In this document: one piece after another, positions 1 through 7,244 of the stretch
Position numbering within the stretch: the stretch's first letter is position 1
How the letters are laid out: the number at the start of each line of letters is the position of its first letter
DNA from: JAIBAI01 sp044238875
GTDB taxonomy: Bacteria > Bacteroidota > Bacteroidia > M30B66
Reading direction: 5' to 3'
Assembly (NCBI GenBank): GCA_044238875.1
Contig: JBIICM010000006.1
Location: 1 to 38,297 of the forward strand
DNA: 38,297 nucleotides
Notes under the pieces: generated by a model
Databases searched by the model: none
What the model was told of the DNA's origin: nothing
The model's input: the letters and a program-made list of their open reading frames with translations, nothing else
Made by a program: the position numbers and the translations under genes

Positions 1-1
1 A

Positions 2-637
2 GGGGTTAAGGTCAAAATCATGGTCAGCTCGGGTCGCATCAGAGAAGAGGTGGTTAGGGTAGCCGACGAAATTGATGCAGATCTGATTATACTTGGTACT
101 CATGGTGTTTCGGGGCTCAAGGAGTTTTTCATGGGCAGCAATGCCTTCAGAATTGTAATGGATGCTTCATGTCCGGTATTATCGGTGAGAACTACGGCAA
201 AAAAGCTTGGCTTTAAAAATATTGTTGTTCCAATTGACAATTCATTCCACTCCCGCGAGAAATTAGGCATTTCGGTGCAGATGGCCAACATTTACGGCAG
301 TACCCTTCATATTTGCGGATTGCGCTCTCATGATCATGCAGATGATGATCTGAACGCCAAGTTCAGGATGAAAATGAAGCAGGTTGAAGATTTCCTGATT
401 GAGAAGGAGGTGAATCACTCATCTACAACCATTTTCTGCACCAATATCGCAAGAGCCGCCATGGATTTTGCCGATGAAAAAGATGCTGACCTTATCATCA
501 TCATGAACGAACAGGAAACCAATGATACCGGATTTTTTGTTGGTGCCTATGCACAGCAAATGGTAAATCATTCAGCGGTTCCGGTGCTCAGTATAAGACC
601 AACCTCCGGTTCAATGAGTAACATAGTGCCTTATTGA
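2..637 (+). CDS. Universal stress protein, tandem UspA domains (5' end outside window)
   Basis: The reading frame is open to the left window edge, so the first ATG at 20 is probably internal and the N-terminal part of the first Usp domain is missing. What remains is the end of domain 1, with the ATP-binding pattern G-x2-G-x9-G-S in GTHGVSGLKEFFMGS, followed by a second Usp domain. The second domain keeps the fold pattern (DADLIIIMNEQ and PVLSIRP) but lacks the glycine loop, so it probably does not bind nucleotide. Tandem Usp proteins are cytosolic stress-response proteins common in Bacteroidota. The stop lies one base before the TTG start of the aminotransferase, so the two are probably co-transcribed. 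The family call is firm; the physiological role is not visible in the sequence. Confidence 0.85.
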   Translation, partial: GVKVKIMVSSGRIREEVVRVADEIDADLIILGTHGVSGLKEFFMGSNAFRIVMDASCPVLSVRTTAKKLGFKNIVVPIDNSFHSREKLGISVQMANIYGSTLHICGLRSHDHADDDLNAKFRMKMKQVEDFLIEKEVNHSSTTIFCTNIARAAMDFADEKDADLIIIMNEQETNDTGFFVGAYAQQMVNHSAVPVLSIRPTSGSMSNIVPY

Positions 638-638
638 G

Positions 639-1847
639 TTGAGTAAACCCGGCAGTACAGCTTCTCTGCGCACAATGTTTCTGCGTCATCTGGCGCAGAC
701 TTCGCCGTCACCGCCCATGCTTGAAATTGCAGCGGCAGAGGGTGTTCACATTTATACTGTTGATGGTAAAAGATATATAGATCTGATTTCAGGTATTTCA
801 GTAAGTGCTACAGGTCACAGGCATCCGGCTGTTGTGCAGGCCATACGCAAACAAACCGACCATTACCTTCACGTAATGGTTTATGGTGAGTTTATTCAGG
901 GGCCGCAGGTTGAACTGGCAGAGAAATTATGCGGCCTTTTGCCCGAACGCCTCAACACTGTGTACTTTGTTAATTCGGGTGCAGAGGCCACCGAGGGCGC
1001 GATGAAGCTGGCCAAGCGTGTAACAGGTCGTACAAATATCATTGCCTTTAAGCATGCTTATCACGGAAGCACACAGGGTGCCCTGAGTGTGATCGGAGAT
1101 GAATACTTCAAAAGAAGTTTCAGGCCGCTGTTGCCCGGTGTTTATCATATCAGGTACAATGTTTTCGAAGACCTTGCGCAGATTGATCACCAAACGGCCT
1201 GTGTAATTGCTGAAAGCATTCAGGGAGAGGCCGGGGTAATCATGCCCCATCTTACCTGGCTTAAAGCGCTGCGTGAGCGCTGCGATGAAACCGGCGCTCT
1301 GCTTGTTCTTGATGAAATTCAGTCGGGAATGGGGCGCTGCGGAACGTTTATGGCTTTTCAGCAGTTTGGAATTGAACCGGATATTCTGCTGCTGGCCAAA
1401 GGGCTTGGAGGCGGATTGCCTTTGGGTGCCTTTTTGGCCTCCCGTGAGCTGATGCAGCAATTAAGTTACGATCCGGTGTTGGGGCATATTACCACTTATG
1501 GCGGAAACGCACTTTGTTGTGCAGCCGGACTTGCCGTAACGGACTTGATAACCCGGGAAAAATTAGCCGACAGGGCGCTTCTGCTTGAGCAACATATCCG
1601 CGCAGCACTCAGCCATCCGGCTATCAAAGAAATCAGGGGCAGAGGTCTTTTACTTGCAGCTGTATTTGAATCTGATGCTATCGCTTCAGCGGTTATGGCC
1701 GAATGTATGCAAAGAGGTCTTATCACCGACTGGTTTCTTTTTGCACCGCATTGCCTGCGCATCGCACCGCCTCTTACCATAAAGGAGGAGGAACTTCAGG
1801 AAGCAATGATCTGTTTTATGGATGCAGTGAAAACTGTTTGCGGCTGA
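639..1847 (+). CDS. Class III PLP-dependent aminotransferase (acetylornithine/ornithine aminotransferase-like)
   Basis: This is a 402-aa cytosolic fold-type I PLP enzyme. The visible marks are YFVNSGAEATEGAMKLAKR (phosphate-binding region), AYHGSTQGAL, the ESIQGEAGV segment, LVLDEIQSGMGRCG (PLP-ring Asp) and the Schiff-base lysine K254 in LLLAKGLGGGLP. The family moves an omega- or alpha-amino group to 2-oxoglutarate or pyruvate. The exact substrate (acetylornithine, ornithine, 4-aminobutyrate or another) cannot be fixed from motifs. No arginine-biosynthesis genes are nearby, which argues against a simple argD assignment. The start is TTG at 639, one base after the usp stop; no upstream ATG exists in frame. 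It converges on nusB with a 69-bp gap. Confidence 0.88.
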   Translation: MSKPGSTASLRTMFLRHLAQTSPSPPMLEIAAAEGVHIYTVDGKRYIDLISGISVSATGHRHPAVVQAIRKQTDHYLHVMVYGEFIQGPQVELAEKLCGLLPERLNTVYFVNSGAEATEGAMKLAKRVTGRTNIIAFKHAYHGSTQGALSVIGDEYFKRSFRPLLPGVYHIRYNVFEDLAQIDHQTACVIAESIQGEAGVIMPHLTWLKALRERCDETGALLVLDEIQSGMGRCGTFMAFQQFGIEPDILLLAKGLGGGLPLGAFLASRELMQQLSYDPVLGHITTYGGNALCCAAGLAVTDLITREKLADRALLLEQHIRAALSHPAIKEIRGRGLLLAAVFESDAIASAVMAECMQRGLITDWFLFAPHCLRIAPPLTIKEEELQEAMICFMDAVKTVCG

Positions 1848-1916
1848 TTTTTAATAATTTAAATTCAAAGGCCTGTCTCAACGTAGCCCTGCCTCTCGGC
1901 TGAGCCCAAAAGCTGA

Positions 1917-2861
1917 TCATGTTTCCAGCAGACCTCTACCTGTTTTTTGTATGCGGTTGTTCCGCTTAAAATCAATCACGATTTTGTCAAGAATTCCGTT
2001 GATGAATGTTTTACTTTGCGGACTGCTGTAGTCTTTTGAAAGTTCGATGTATTCATCAAGCGACACCTTAACCGGTATCTGTGTAAATTCGGTCAGCTCG
2101 CAGAGTGCCATCTTCATCAGAATCATGTCTAATTTGGCAACCCTTTCAACCTCCCAGTTTTGTGTTTTAGAAGCGATTTCACTTTCATAAGACTGGTTGT
2201 GCAGAATGGTTTTTCTGAACAACGAAGAGGCGAAACTTTTTTCTTCAGCCGGATCTTTGAGCAGCGGAAGCAGCTGCAGACTGTTTTTTTCCTTAAATGA
2301 CCTGATGGTTTTTAAAACACCTTTTTGCATCAGCTCTATATCATCAAGCCAGTAAATGCTGCGTTCTTCAAAGAGCTGTTCAATTTGTTCTGATTTAAAA
2401 ATATACTCTTCAAATAAATAATGCAGGATTTGCTTGTCAACTTCCAGATCAGGTTCACTAAGGTTGAGATATTTGCGGTACTCGGTATCGTTCCTGAAGC
2501 TGAAATAAATTTTCCGAAGTGTTTCATCAAAGCCAACCCAGTTTATTTTATGCTTGTTGAGCAGCTGATTCAGCTCGGCAGAATGTTCAAAGGCGCTAAT
2601 GACAGAATTTCTTATGAAATTTAATTTCGGATTCAGATCTTCTTCGGTTGGTAAATGCTTTAGTTTTCGCTCTTCGATAAAAGCTTCAATAAAATCTTTC
2701 AGTGCAACCGAAAGACTGAGGTAATAGAGGTAAATCTCATATACCTTATCAATACTGTGAAAAAGTTCTTTTTCTCCGGCCATCACATCAGAATTGTTTG
2801 ACTGGAAAAAAGCATAAAGTGCTTTCATCACTTTTTCACGTATATGTCTTCTTGTTAGCAC
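1917..2861 (-). CDS. nusB: Transcription antitermination factor NusB (long Bacteroidota form)
   Basis: This is a 314-aa protein whose C-terminal third (from about residue 215) carries the NusB signature: a run ending in LDMILMKMALCELTEF, then IPVKVSLDEYIELSKDY and KTFINGILDKI. The N-terminal start MLTRRHIREKVMKALYAFFQ also matches the NusB helix that contacts boxA RNA. Most bacterial NusB are about 140-160 aa; the roughly 310-aa version with an inserted helical region is usual in Bacteroidota. NusB binds NusE (S10) and boxA RNA and supports antitermination of rRNA operons. The start is GTG at 2861. The stop of the upstream dehydrogenase (2863-2865) lies one base before it, so the two form a minus-strand operon. 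Confidence 0.93.
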   Translation of the reverse strand: MLTRRHIREKVMKALYAFFQSNNSDVMAGEKELFHSIDKVYEIYLYYLSLSVALKDFIEAFIEERKLKHLPTEEDLNPKLNFIRNSVISAFEHSAELNQLLNKHKINWVGFDETLRKIYFSFRNDTEYRKYLNLSEPDLEVDKQILHYLFEEYIFKSEQIEQLFEERSIYWLDDIELMQKGVLKTIRSFKEKNSLQLLPLLKDPAEEKSFASSLFRKTILHNQSYESEIASKTQNWEVERVAKLDMILMKMALCELTEFTQIPVKVSLDEYIELSKDYSSPQSKTFINGILDKIVIDFKRNNRIQKTGRGLLET

Positions 2862-2862
2862 C

Positions 2863-3972
2863 TTACATCGTCATTTTAATCCTGCTGATATCCTGAATTC
2901 TTTTTTCAGCAAGGCGTGAAGCTGCAGTGTAGGTGGTGATGTTTTCTCCTGTAGCAATTTTAAATACATCAAGGGTTGCATCATAAATATGCTCAGTTTT
3001 TTGCAGTGCACGTTCCCTGTTGTATCCCTCAATTTCGGTGTACACGTTTATGAGTCCGCCGGCATTGATCAAAAAGTCGGGTGCATACAGAATCCCCTTT
3101 TCTGCACACATGGTTCCGTGCAGGTTTTCGTCTTCCAGCTGGTTGTTAGCGGCGCCGGCAATTATGGTGCATCTCAATTTGCTGATTGATGCAGTATTTA
3201 CAGTTGCGCCAAGTGCGCATGGTGCGTAAATATCCATATCGGTATCAAACAGGTTTGCTTCACTAACCACCTGCACATGCGGATGCTTAGCGGTTACTGC
3301 TTTTAAATTCTCGTCCCGGATATCAAAAACGGATACATTAGCGCCTTCCTTTGTGAGCAAATCAACCAATGCCTGACCTACTTTACCTGTACCCTGCACC
3401 AAAACTTTTTTTCCGCTCAGACTGTCGGATCCATATACGTTTTTTGCTGAGGCCTTCATTCCCAGATATACGCCGTAAGCAGTTACCGGTGAAGGATCAC
3501 CTCCTCCGCCGAGTGACTCCGGCAGACCGGTAACATGGCTTGTTTCCATGGCAATGTATTCGATATCACGGGTGCTGATATTAACGTCTTCAGCAGTGAT
3601 ATAACGACCTCCAAGTCCGTTTACAAATTTACCGAACATCCTGAGCAGTGCTTCTGACTTGGTTGCCGGATCACCAATGATTACAGCTTTACCTCCGCCA
3701 AGATTAAGACCTGTAATAGCTGCTTTGTAAGTCATTCCTCTTGAGAGGCGCAATACATCGTGCAAAGCTTCCGCTTCATTTTTATAAGCCCACATTCGGG
3801 TGCCACCAAGGGCCGGGCCGAGCTGCGTGTTATGAATGGCTACTATGGCTTTAAGGCCTGTTTGCTCATCAAAGAAATGAACCACCTGTTCGTGGCCGCC
3901 GGATTGCATTTTCTGGATAACGGCTTTACCTGTTTCTGAAATAGCCGGGCTTTCGGTTTTTGTTAATGACAT
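2863..3972 (-). CDS. Glu/Leu/Phe/Val dehydrogenase family protein (leucine dehydrogenase-like)
   Basis: This is a 369-aa NAD-dependent oxidative deaminase of branched-chain amino acids. The substrate side shows LGPALGGTRMW, then the catalytic lysines K83 (GMTYKAA) and K95 (GLNLGGGKAVI). The NAD-binding Rossmann half has VQGTGKVGQALVDLL. The length and the GGTRM / GGGK pattern fit leucine dehydrogenase better than the longer glutamate dehydrogenases. I place the start at the ATG at 3972 (MSLTKTESP); an in-frame ATG at 4008 would add 12 weakly plausible residues. A TACTTTTG box (4064-4071, minus strand) could be its -7 element, although no well-spaced TTG was found. It is followed directly by nusB. 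Confidence 0.87.
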   Translation of the reverse strand: MSLTKTESPAISETGKAVIQKMQSGGHEQVVHFFDEQTGLKAIVAIHNTQLGPALGGTRMWAYKNEAEALHDVLRLSRGMTYKAAITGLNLGGGKAVIIGDPATKSEALLRMFGKFVNGLGGRYITAEDVNISTRDIEYIAMETSHVTGLPESLGGGGDPSPVTAYGVYLGMKASAKNVYGSDSLSGKKVLVQGTGKVGQALVDLLTKEGANVSVFDIRDENLKAVTAKHPHVQVVSEANLFDTDMDIYAPCALGATVNTASISKLRCTIIAGAANNQLEDENLHGTMCAEKGILYAPDFLINAGGLINVYTEIEGYNRERALQKTEHIYDATLDVFKIATGENITTYTAASRLAEKRIQDISRIKMTM

Positions 3973-4111
3973 GTTGGTTTGATTTTGGGAATGGAAGAGG
4001 GAGATCATTACAACAAAAAAATGGTAAATTCGCCATCTGTTCTTTCTTCCGGTTTTGGGTCGTCAAAAGTAGGAGTTTTTTTTTTCCTGCGTGGCACATC
4101 CGGCAATCAAC

Positions 4112-5908
4112 ATGAAATCCTTACTGCATCTCAATAAATATCTTTTCAAGTACCGCATCAGACTCATTCTGGGGGTATTATTTGTAACCATCTCGAATAT
4201 TTTCGCCATCTATCCTGCCGAAATCCTGCGACAGGGTATTGATCTGGTTACCCAGGGAACATCGCTGTATGAGTTATTCAGGGGGAGTGGTTCTGCCGGC
4301 TTTCTGAAAGATAATTTCGATGCATTATTGCTTTATTTCGGTCTGATTGTAATAGCATCGGCGCTTTTAAAGGGCATTTTCATGTTTTTTATGCGGCAAA
4401 CCATAATTGTGATGTCGCGGTTGATTGAATATGACCTTAAAAACGAAATTTTCGCGCAATATCAGCGTCTCGATCTGGCCTTCTACAAACGAAATAAAAC
4501 CGGTGATCTGATGGCCCGAATCAGTGAGGATGTGAGCCAGGTGCGGATGTATGTGGGCCCTGCCATCATGTATGCCATCAGCACGGTTACCCTGATTTTG
4601 CTGGTACTGGGGCGTATGCTTTCAATTCATCCCGGACTTACCCTTTTTGTGATGGCGCCACTGCCCTTGCTCGCGTTTCTTGTTTACAAGGTAAACAGGC
4701 TGGTAATCAGTAAGAGTGAAGCGGTACAGCGCCAGCTCTCTGCACTTTCCTCCTTTGTACAGGAGTTTTTTTCAGGCATTCGGGTAATAAAGGCTTACAA
4801 CCGAGATCAGGAAATGACAGGGCGCTTCGGGGAGGTAACACTTGCCTATAAAGACCGCAATATGAGCATGTTCAGGATCAATGCATTGTTTTTTCCTGTA
4901 ATTCTGCTGATGATCGGGCTGAGCACGCTGATTACTGTTTATGTAGGTGGAAACAGGGTTTACACCGGAGAAATTACTACCGGAACCATTGCAGAATTCA
5001 TTTTATATGTCGGCATGCTTACTTGGCCGGTCGCCTCTATGGGCTGGGTAACCTCTATCGTTCAGCGGGCGGCCGCCTCACAAACACGGATCAATGAGTT
5101 TTTAGATTACAAACCTGAAATTACAGGCGGGCAATCAGGGCCGGTTGAAATAAGGGGTGATATTGAATTCAGGGATGTAGTATTTACTTATCCCGACAGT
5201 GGTATCAGGGCGCTCAACAAGGTGAGTTTTCAGGTTAAGGCTGGCAGCTCGCTGGCCATAGTGGGTAAAACAGGTTCGGGTAAATCAACCATCGCTGCAT
5301 TGGTTTCCCGCTTATATGAAGCACAGGAAGGTGAAATTCTGATAGATGGCAGGCCCATCAGGCAATTAGATCCGGGCAGCCTGCGAGGCACTATCGGTTA
5401 CGTACCCCAGGAGGTGTTTCTGTTTTCTGATACCATCCGCAACAATATAGCCTTTGGTTTGCCGGAGGCTAAGGCCGCAGAAACTGACGCCATCGTTGAA
5501 CAGGCAGCCAGGGATGCTGTGATTTATGATAATATCGCCGAGCTGAAAGAAGGCTTTGAAACCAGGGTAGGGGAGCGGGGCATTACCCTTTCAGGCGGGC
5601 AAAAGCAGCGGATCTCCATTGCACGGGCCATTATCAGAAAACCATCTATAATGGTGTTTGATGATTGTTTGAGCGCCGTTGATACCGAAACAGAAGAAAA
5701 AATTCTCGAGAACCTTAAAAGACTCATGCAAGGCCGCACAACACTCATTATTTCACACCGGATTTCGTCAGTGAAGCATTGCGATCATATTATTGTGCTT
5801 GATCACGGCCATGTTGCCGAACAGGGCACCCATCAGCAACTCCTTGAAAAAGCGGGCATATATGCCGGACTTTACCGGAAACAGATGCTGGAAAAAGAGT
5901 TGGGCTGA
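4112..5908 (+). CDS. ABC exporter, fused membrane and ATPase domains (MsbA-like)
   Basis: This is a half-transporter of 598 aa that would work as a homodimer in the inner membrane. The N-terminal exporter domain has six predicted membrane helices (to about residue 315). The ATPase domain has Walker A GKTGSGKST (about residues 385-393), Q-loop YVPQEVFLFS, signature LSGGQKQR, Walker B IMVFDDCLSAVD and the switch His in IISHR. The Walker B region reads D-D rather than the usual D-E, so the catalytic Glu position is Asp; this deserves checking because it can lower ATPase activity. The family includes lipid A flippases and multidrug exporters; the substrate cannot be told here. I use the ATG at 4112 (MKSLLHLNKYLFKYR); a GTG at 4091 would add seven residues. 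Confidence 0.88.
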   Translation: MKSLLHLNKYLFKYRIRLILGVLFVTISNIFAIYPAEILRQGIDLVTQGTSLYELFRGSGSAGFLKDNFDALLLYFGLIVIASALLKGIFMFFMRQTIIVMSRLIEYDLKNEIFAQYQRLDLAFYKRNKTGDLMARISEDVSQVRMYVGPAIMYAISTVTLILLVLGRMLSIHPGLTLFVMAPLPLLAFLVYKVNRLVISKSEAVQRQLSALSSFVQEFFSGIRVIKAYNRDQEMTGRFGEVTLAYKDRNMSMFRINALFFPVILLMIGLSTLITVYVGGNRVYTGEITTGTIAEFILYVGMLTWPVASMGWVTSIVQRAAASQTRINEFLDYKPEITGGQSGPVEIRGDIEFRDVVFTYPDSGIRALNKVSFQVKAGSSLAIVGKTGSGKSTIAALVSRLYEAQEGEILIDGRPIRQLDPGSLRGTIGYVPQEVFLFSDTIRNNIAFGLPEAKAAETDAIVEQAARDAVIYDNIAELKEGFETRVGERGITLSGGQKQRISIARAIIRKPSIMVFDDCLSAVDTETEEKILENLKRLMQGRTTLIISHRISSVKHCDHIIVLDHGHVAEQGTHQQLLEKAGIYAGLYRKQMLEKELG

Positions 5909-5920
5909 ACGCTTCTTGTT

Positions 5921-5936
5921 TTTAAGGGCCCTTAAA
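5921..5936. repeat. 16-bp perfect palindrome between ABC exporter and nucleoside transporter
   Basis: TTTAAGGGCCCTTAAA reads the same on both strands with no spacer. It lies 13 bp after the exporter stop and about 40 bp upstream of the putative -33 element of the next gene. It may be a dimer binding site. It is a poor terminator because it has no loop and no T-tract follows. Confidence 0.5.
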
Positions 5937-5977
5937 TCCATTTAAAAATATCGCTGATTTTATATAAGTCAGGCAGA

Positions 5978-6009
5978 TTGCACAAGTCTGTCATTTTTTT
6001 CTTTCTTTG
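5978..6009 (+). promoter_or_regulatory. Candidate Bacteroidota promoter of the nucleoside transporter
   Basis: TTG at 5978-5980 is followed by a 21-bp spacer and TTTCTTTG at 6002-6009, a one-mismatch version of TAnnTTTG. The box ends five bases before the ATG at 6015, so the transcript would be leaderless or nearly so. Confidence 0.45.
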
Positions 6010-6014
6010 CCTGT

Positions 6015-7244
6015 ATGGAAAGATTTATCGGAATTTTTGGGATGCTCCTGATCCTTGGGGTAGCCTTCCTGCTTTCAAATAACAAAAAAGCGATTAACCT
6101 TCGGCTGGTATTCAGCGGTCTTGGCTTACAGTTTATTCTGGCCTTGCTGGTACTGAAAATTGGTCCGGTGCAGCAATTCTTTCAGTTTATGGGGCGATGT
6201 ATGGGCAAGATAGAGGAATTTGGCAGAGAAGGTGCCCGGTTTGTTTTTGGCGGTGTATTGCCTGATCCGGCCAAACTGGGCGGAGTTTTTGGTTTCGAGA
6301 ATGCTTTTATTTTCTTTTTCAACATTCCGGCCACCATTATTCTTGTTTGTGTGCTTGTGGCTATTCTGTATCATTTAGGCATCATGCAAAGAATAATTGC
6401 AGTAATTTCCAAAGGGGTATATTATATGCTCCGCACGAGCGGTTCTGAAACGCTGAGCAGCGTAGCCAGTGCTTTTGTTGGTCAGGTAGAAGCCCAGGTA
6501 ATGATACGGCCATATCTTTCAGGTATGACCAGAAGTGAACTGCTTGCCAGCATGAGTGGCAGTATGGCCTGCATAGCGGGCGGCATTCTGATCGTGTATG
6601 CCAACATGGGCGTTCCTGCCGAATATCTGCTCGCTGCCAGCATTATGGCCGCCCCCGCCTCTCTGGTGATTTCAAAAATTGTGTATCCTGAAACAGAGGT
6701 CAGTGAAACCAAAGGCCAGGTAAAACTTGAAGTGAAATCAAATTACAGTAATGTAATTGACGCGATCAGCCATGGAGCGGCCGATGGTATGAAAATTTCA
6801 CTCAATGTTGTGGCCATGCTTATCGGATTTATTGCGCTGATTGCATTGATTGATTTCATATTGCGTAAAATAAGTCCTTCAATAAGTCTCGATAATATTT
6901 TCGGATGGATATTTTATCCTTTTGCCTGGGCCATGGGTGTGCCATCAGCCGATATTACCACAGTGGCCACCCTGATGGGTAAGAAACTCACCATTAATGA
7001 GTTTGTTGCGTACAGTGAACTTGTTAAAATAAAGCAGGTTATCGATCCCAAATCGCTGGTGATTGCCAGTTTTGCGCTATGCGGGTTTGCTAATTTTTCA
7101 AGTGTCGGTATGCAGATCGGCGGAATAGGGGAGCTTGCACCCAACCGAAGAGCTGATCTGGCCCAGCTGGGAATGAAAGCGCTGATATGCGGCACCCTTG
7201 CCTCTTATCTTTCAGCAACCATGGCCGGAATGATTCTGGGCTGA
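6015..7244 (+). CDS. NupC-type concentrative nucleoside transporter
   Basis: This is a 409-aa inner-membrane symporter of the CNT family, which couples nucleoside uptake to H+ or Na+. It starts with the typical first helix and LLSNNKKAINLRLV, continues with GVFGFENAFIFFFNIPATII, TSGSETLSSVASAFVGQVEA (the SESL-like nucleoside/cation site region) and AISHGAADGMKISLNVVAMLI, and ends with CGFANFSSVGMQIGGIGELAP, which matches the conserved C-terminal CNT region. The length is close to the 400 aa of bacterial NupC proteins. The start at 6015 is supported by the family N-terminus. The stop abuts the stop of the convergent M1 peptidase gene with no intervening base. Confidence 0.93.
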   Translation: MERFIGIFGMLLILGVAFLLSNNKKAINLRLVFSGLGLQFILALLVLKIGPVQQFFQFMGRCMGKIEEFGREGARFVFGGVLPDPAKLGGVFGFENAFIFFFNIPATIILVCVLVAILYHLGIMQRIIAVISKGVYYMLRTSGSETLSSVASAFVGQVEAQVMIRPYLSGMTRSELLASMSGSMACIAGGILIVYANMGVPAEYLLAASIMAAPASLVISKIVYPETEVSETKGQVKLEVKSNYSNVIDAISHGAADGMKISLNVVAMLIGFIALIALIDFILRKISPSISLDNIFGWIFYPFAWAMGVPSADITTVATLMGKKLTINEFVAYSELVKIKQVIDPKSLVIASFALCGFANFSSVGMQIGGIGELAPNRRADLAQLGMKALICGTLASYLSATMAGMILG

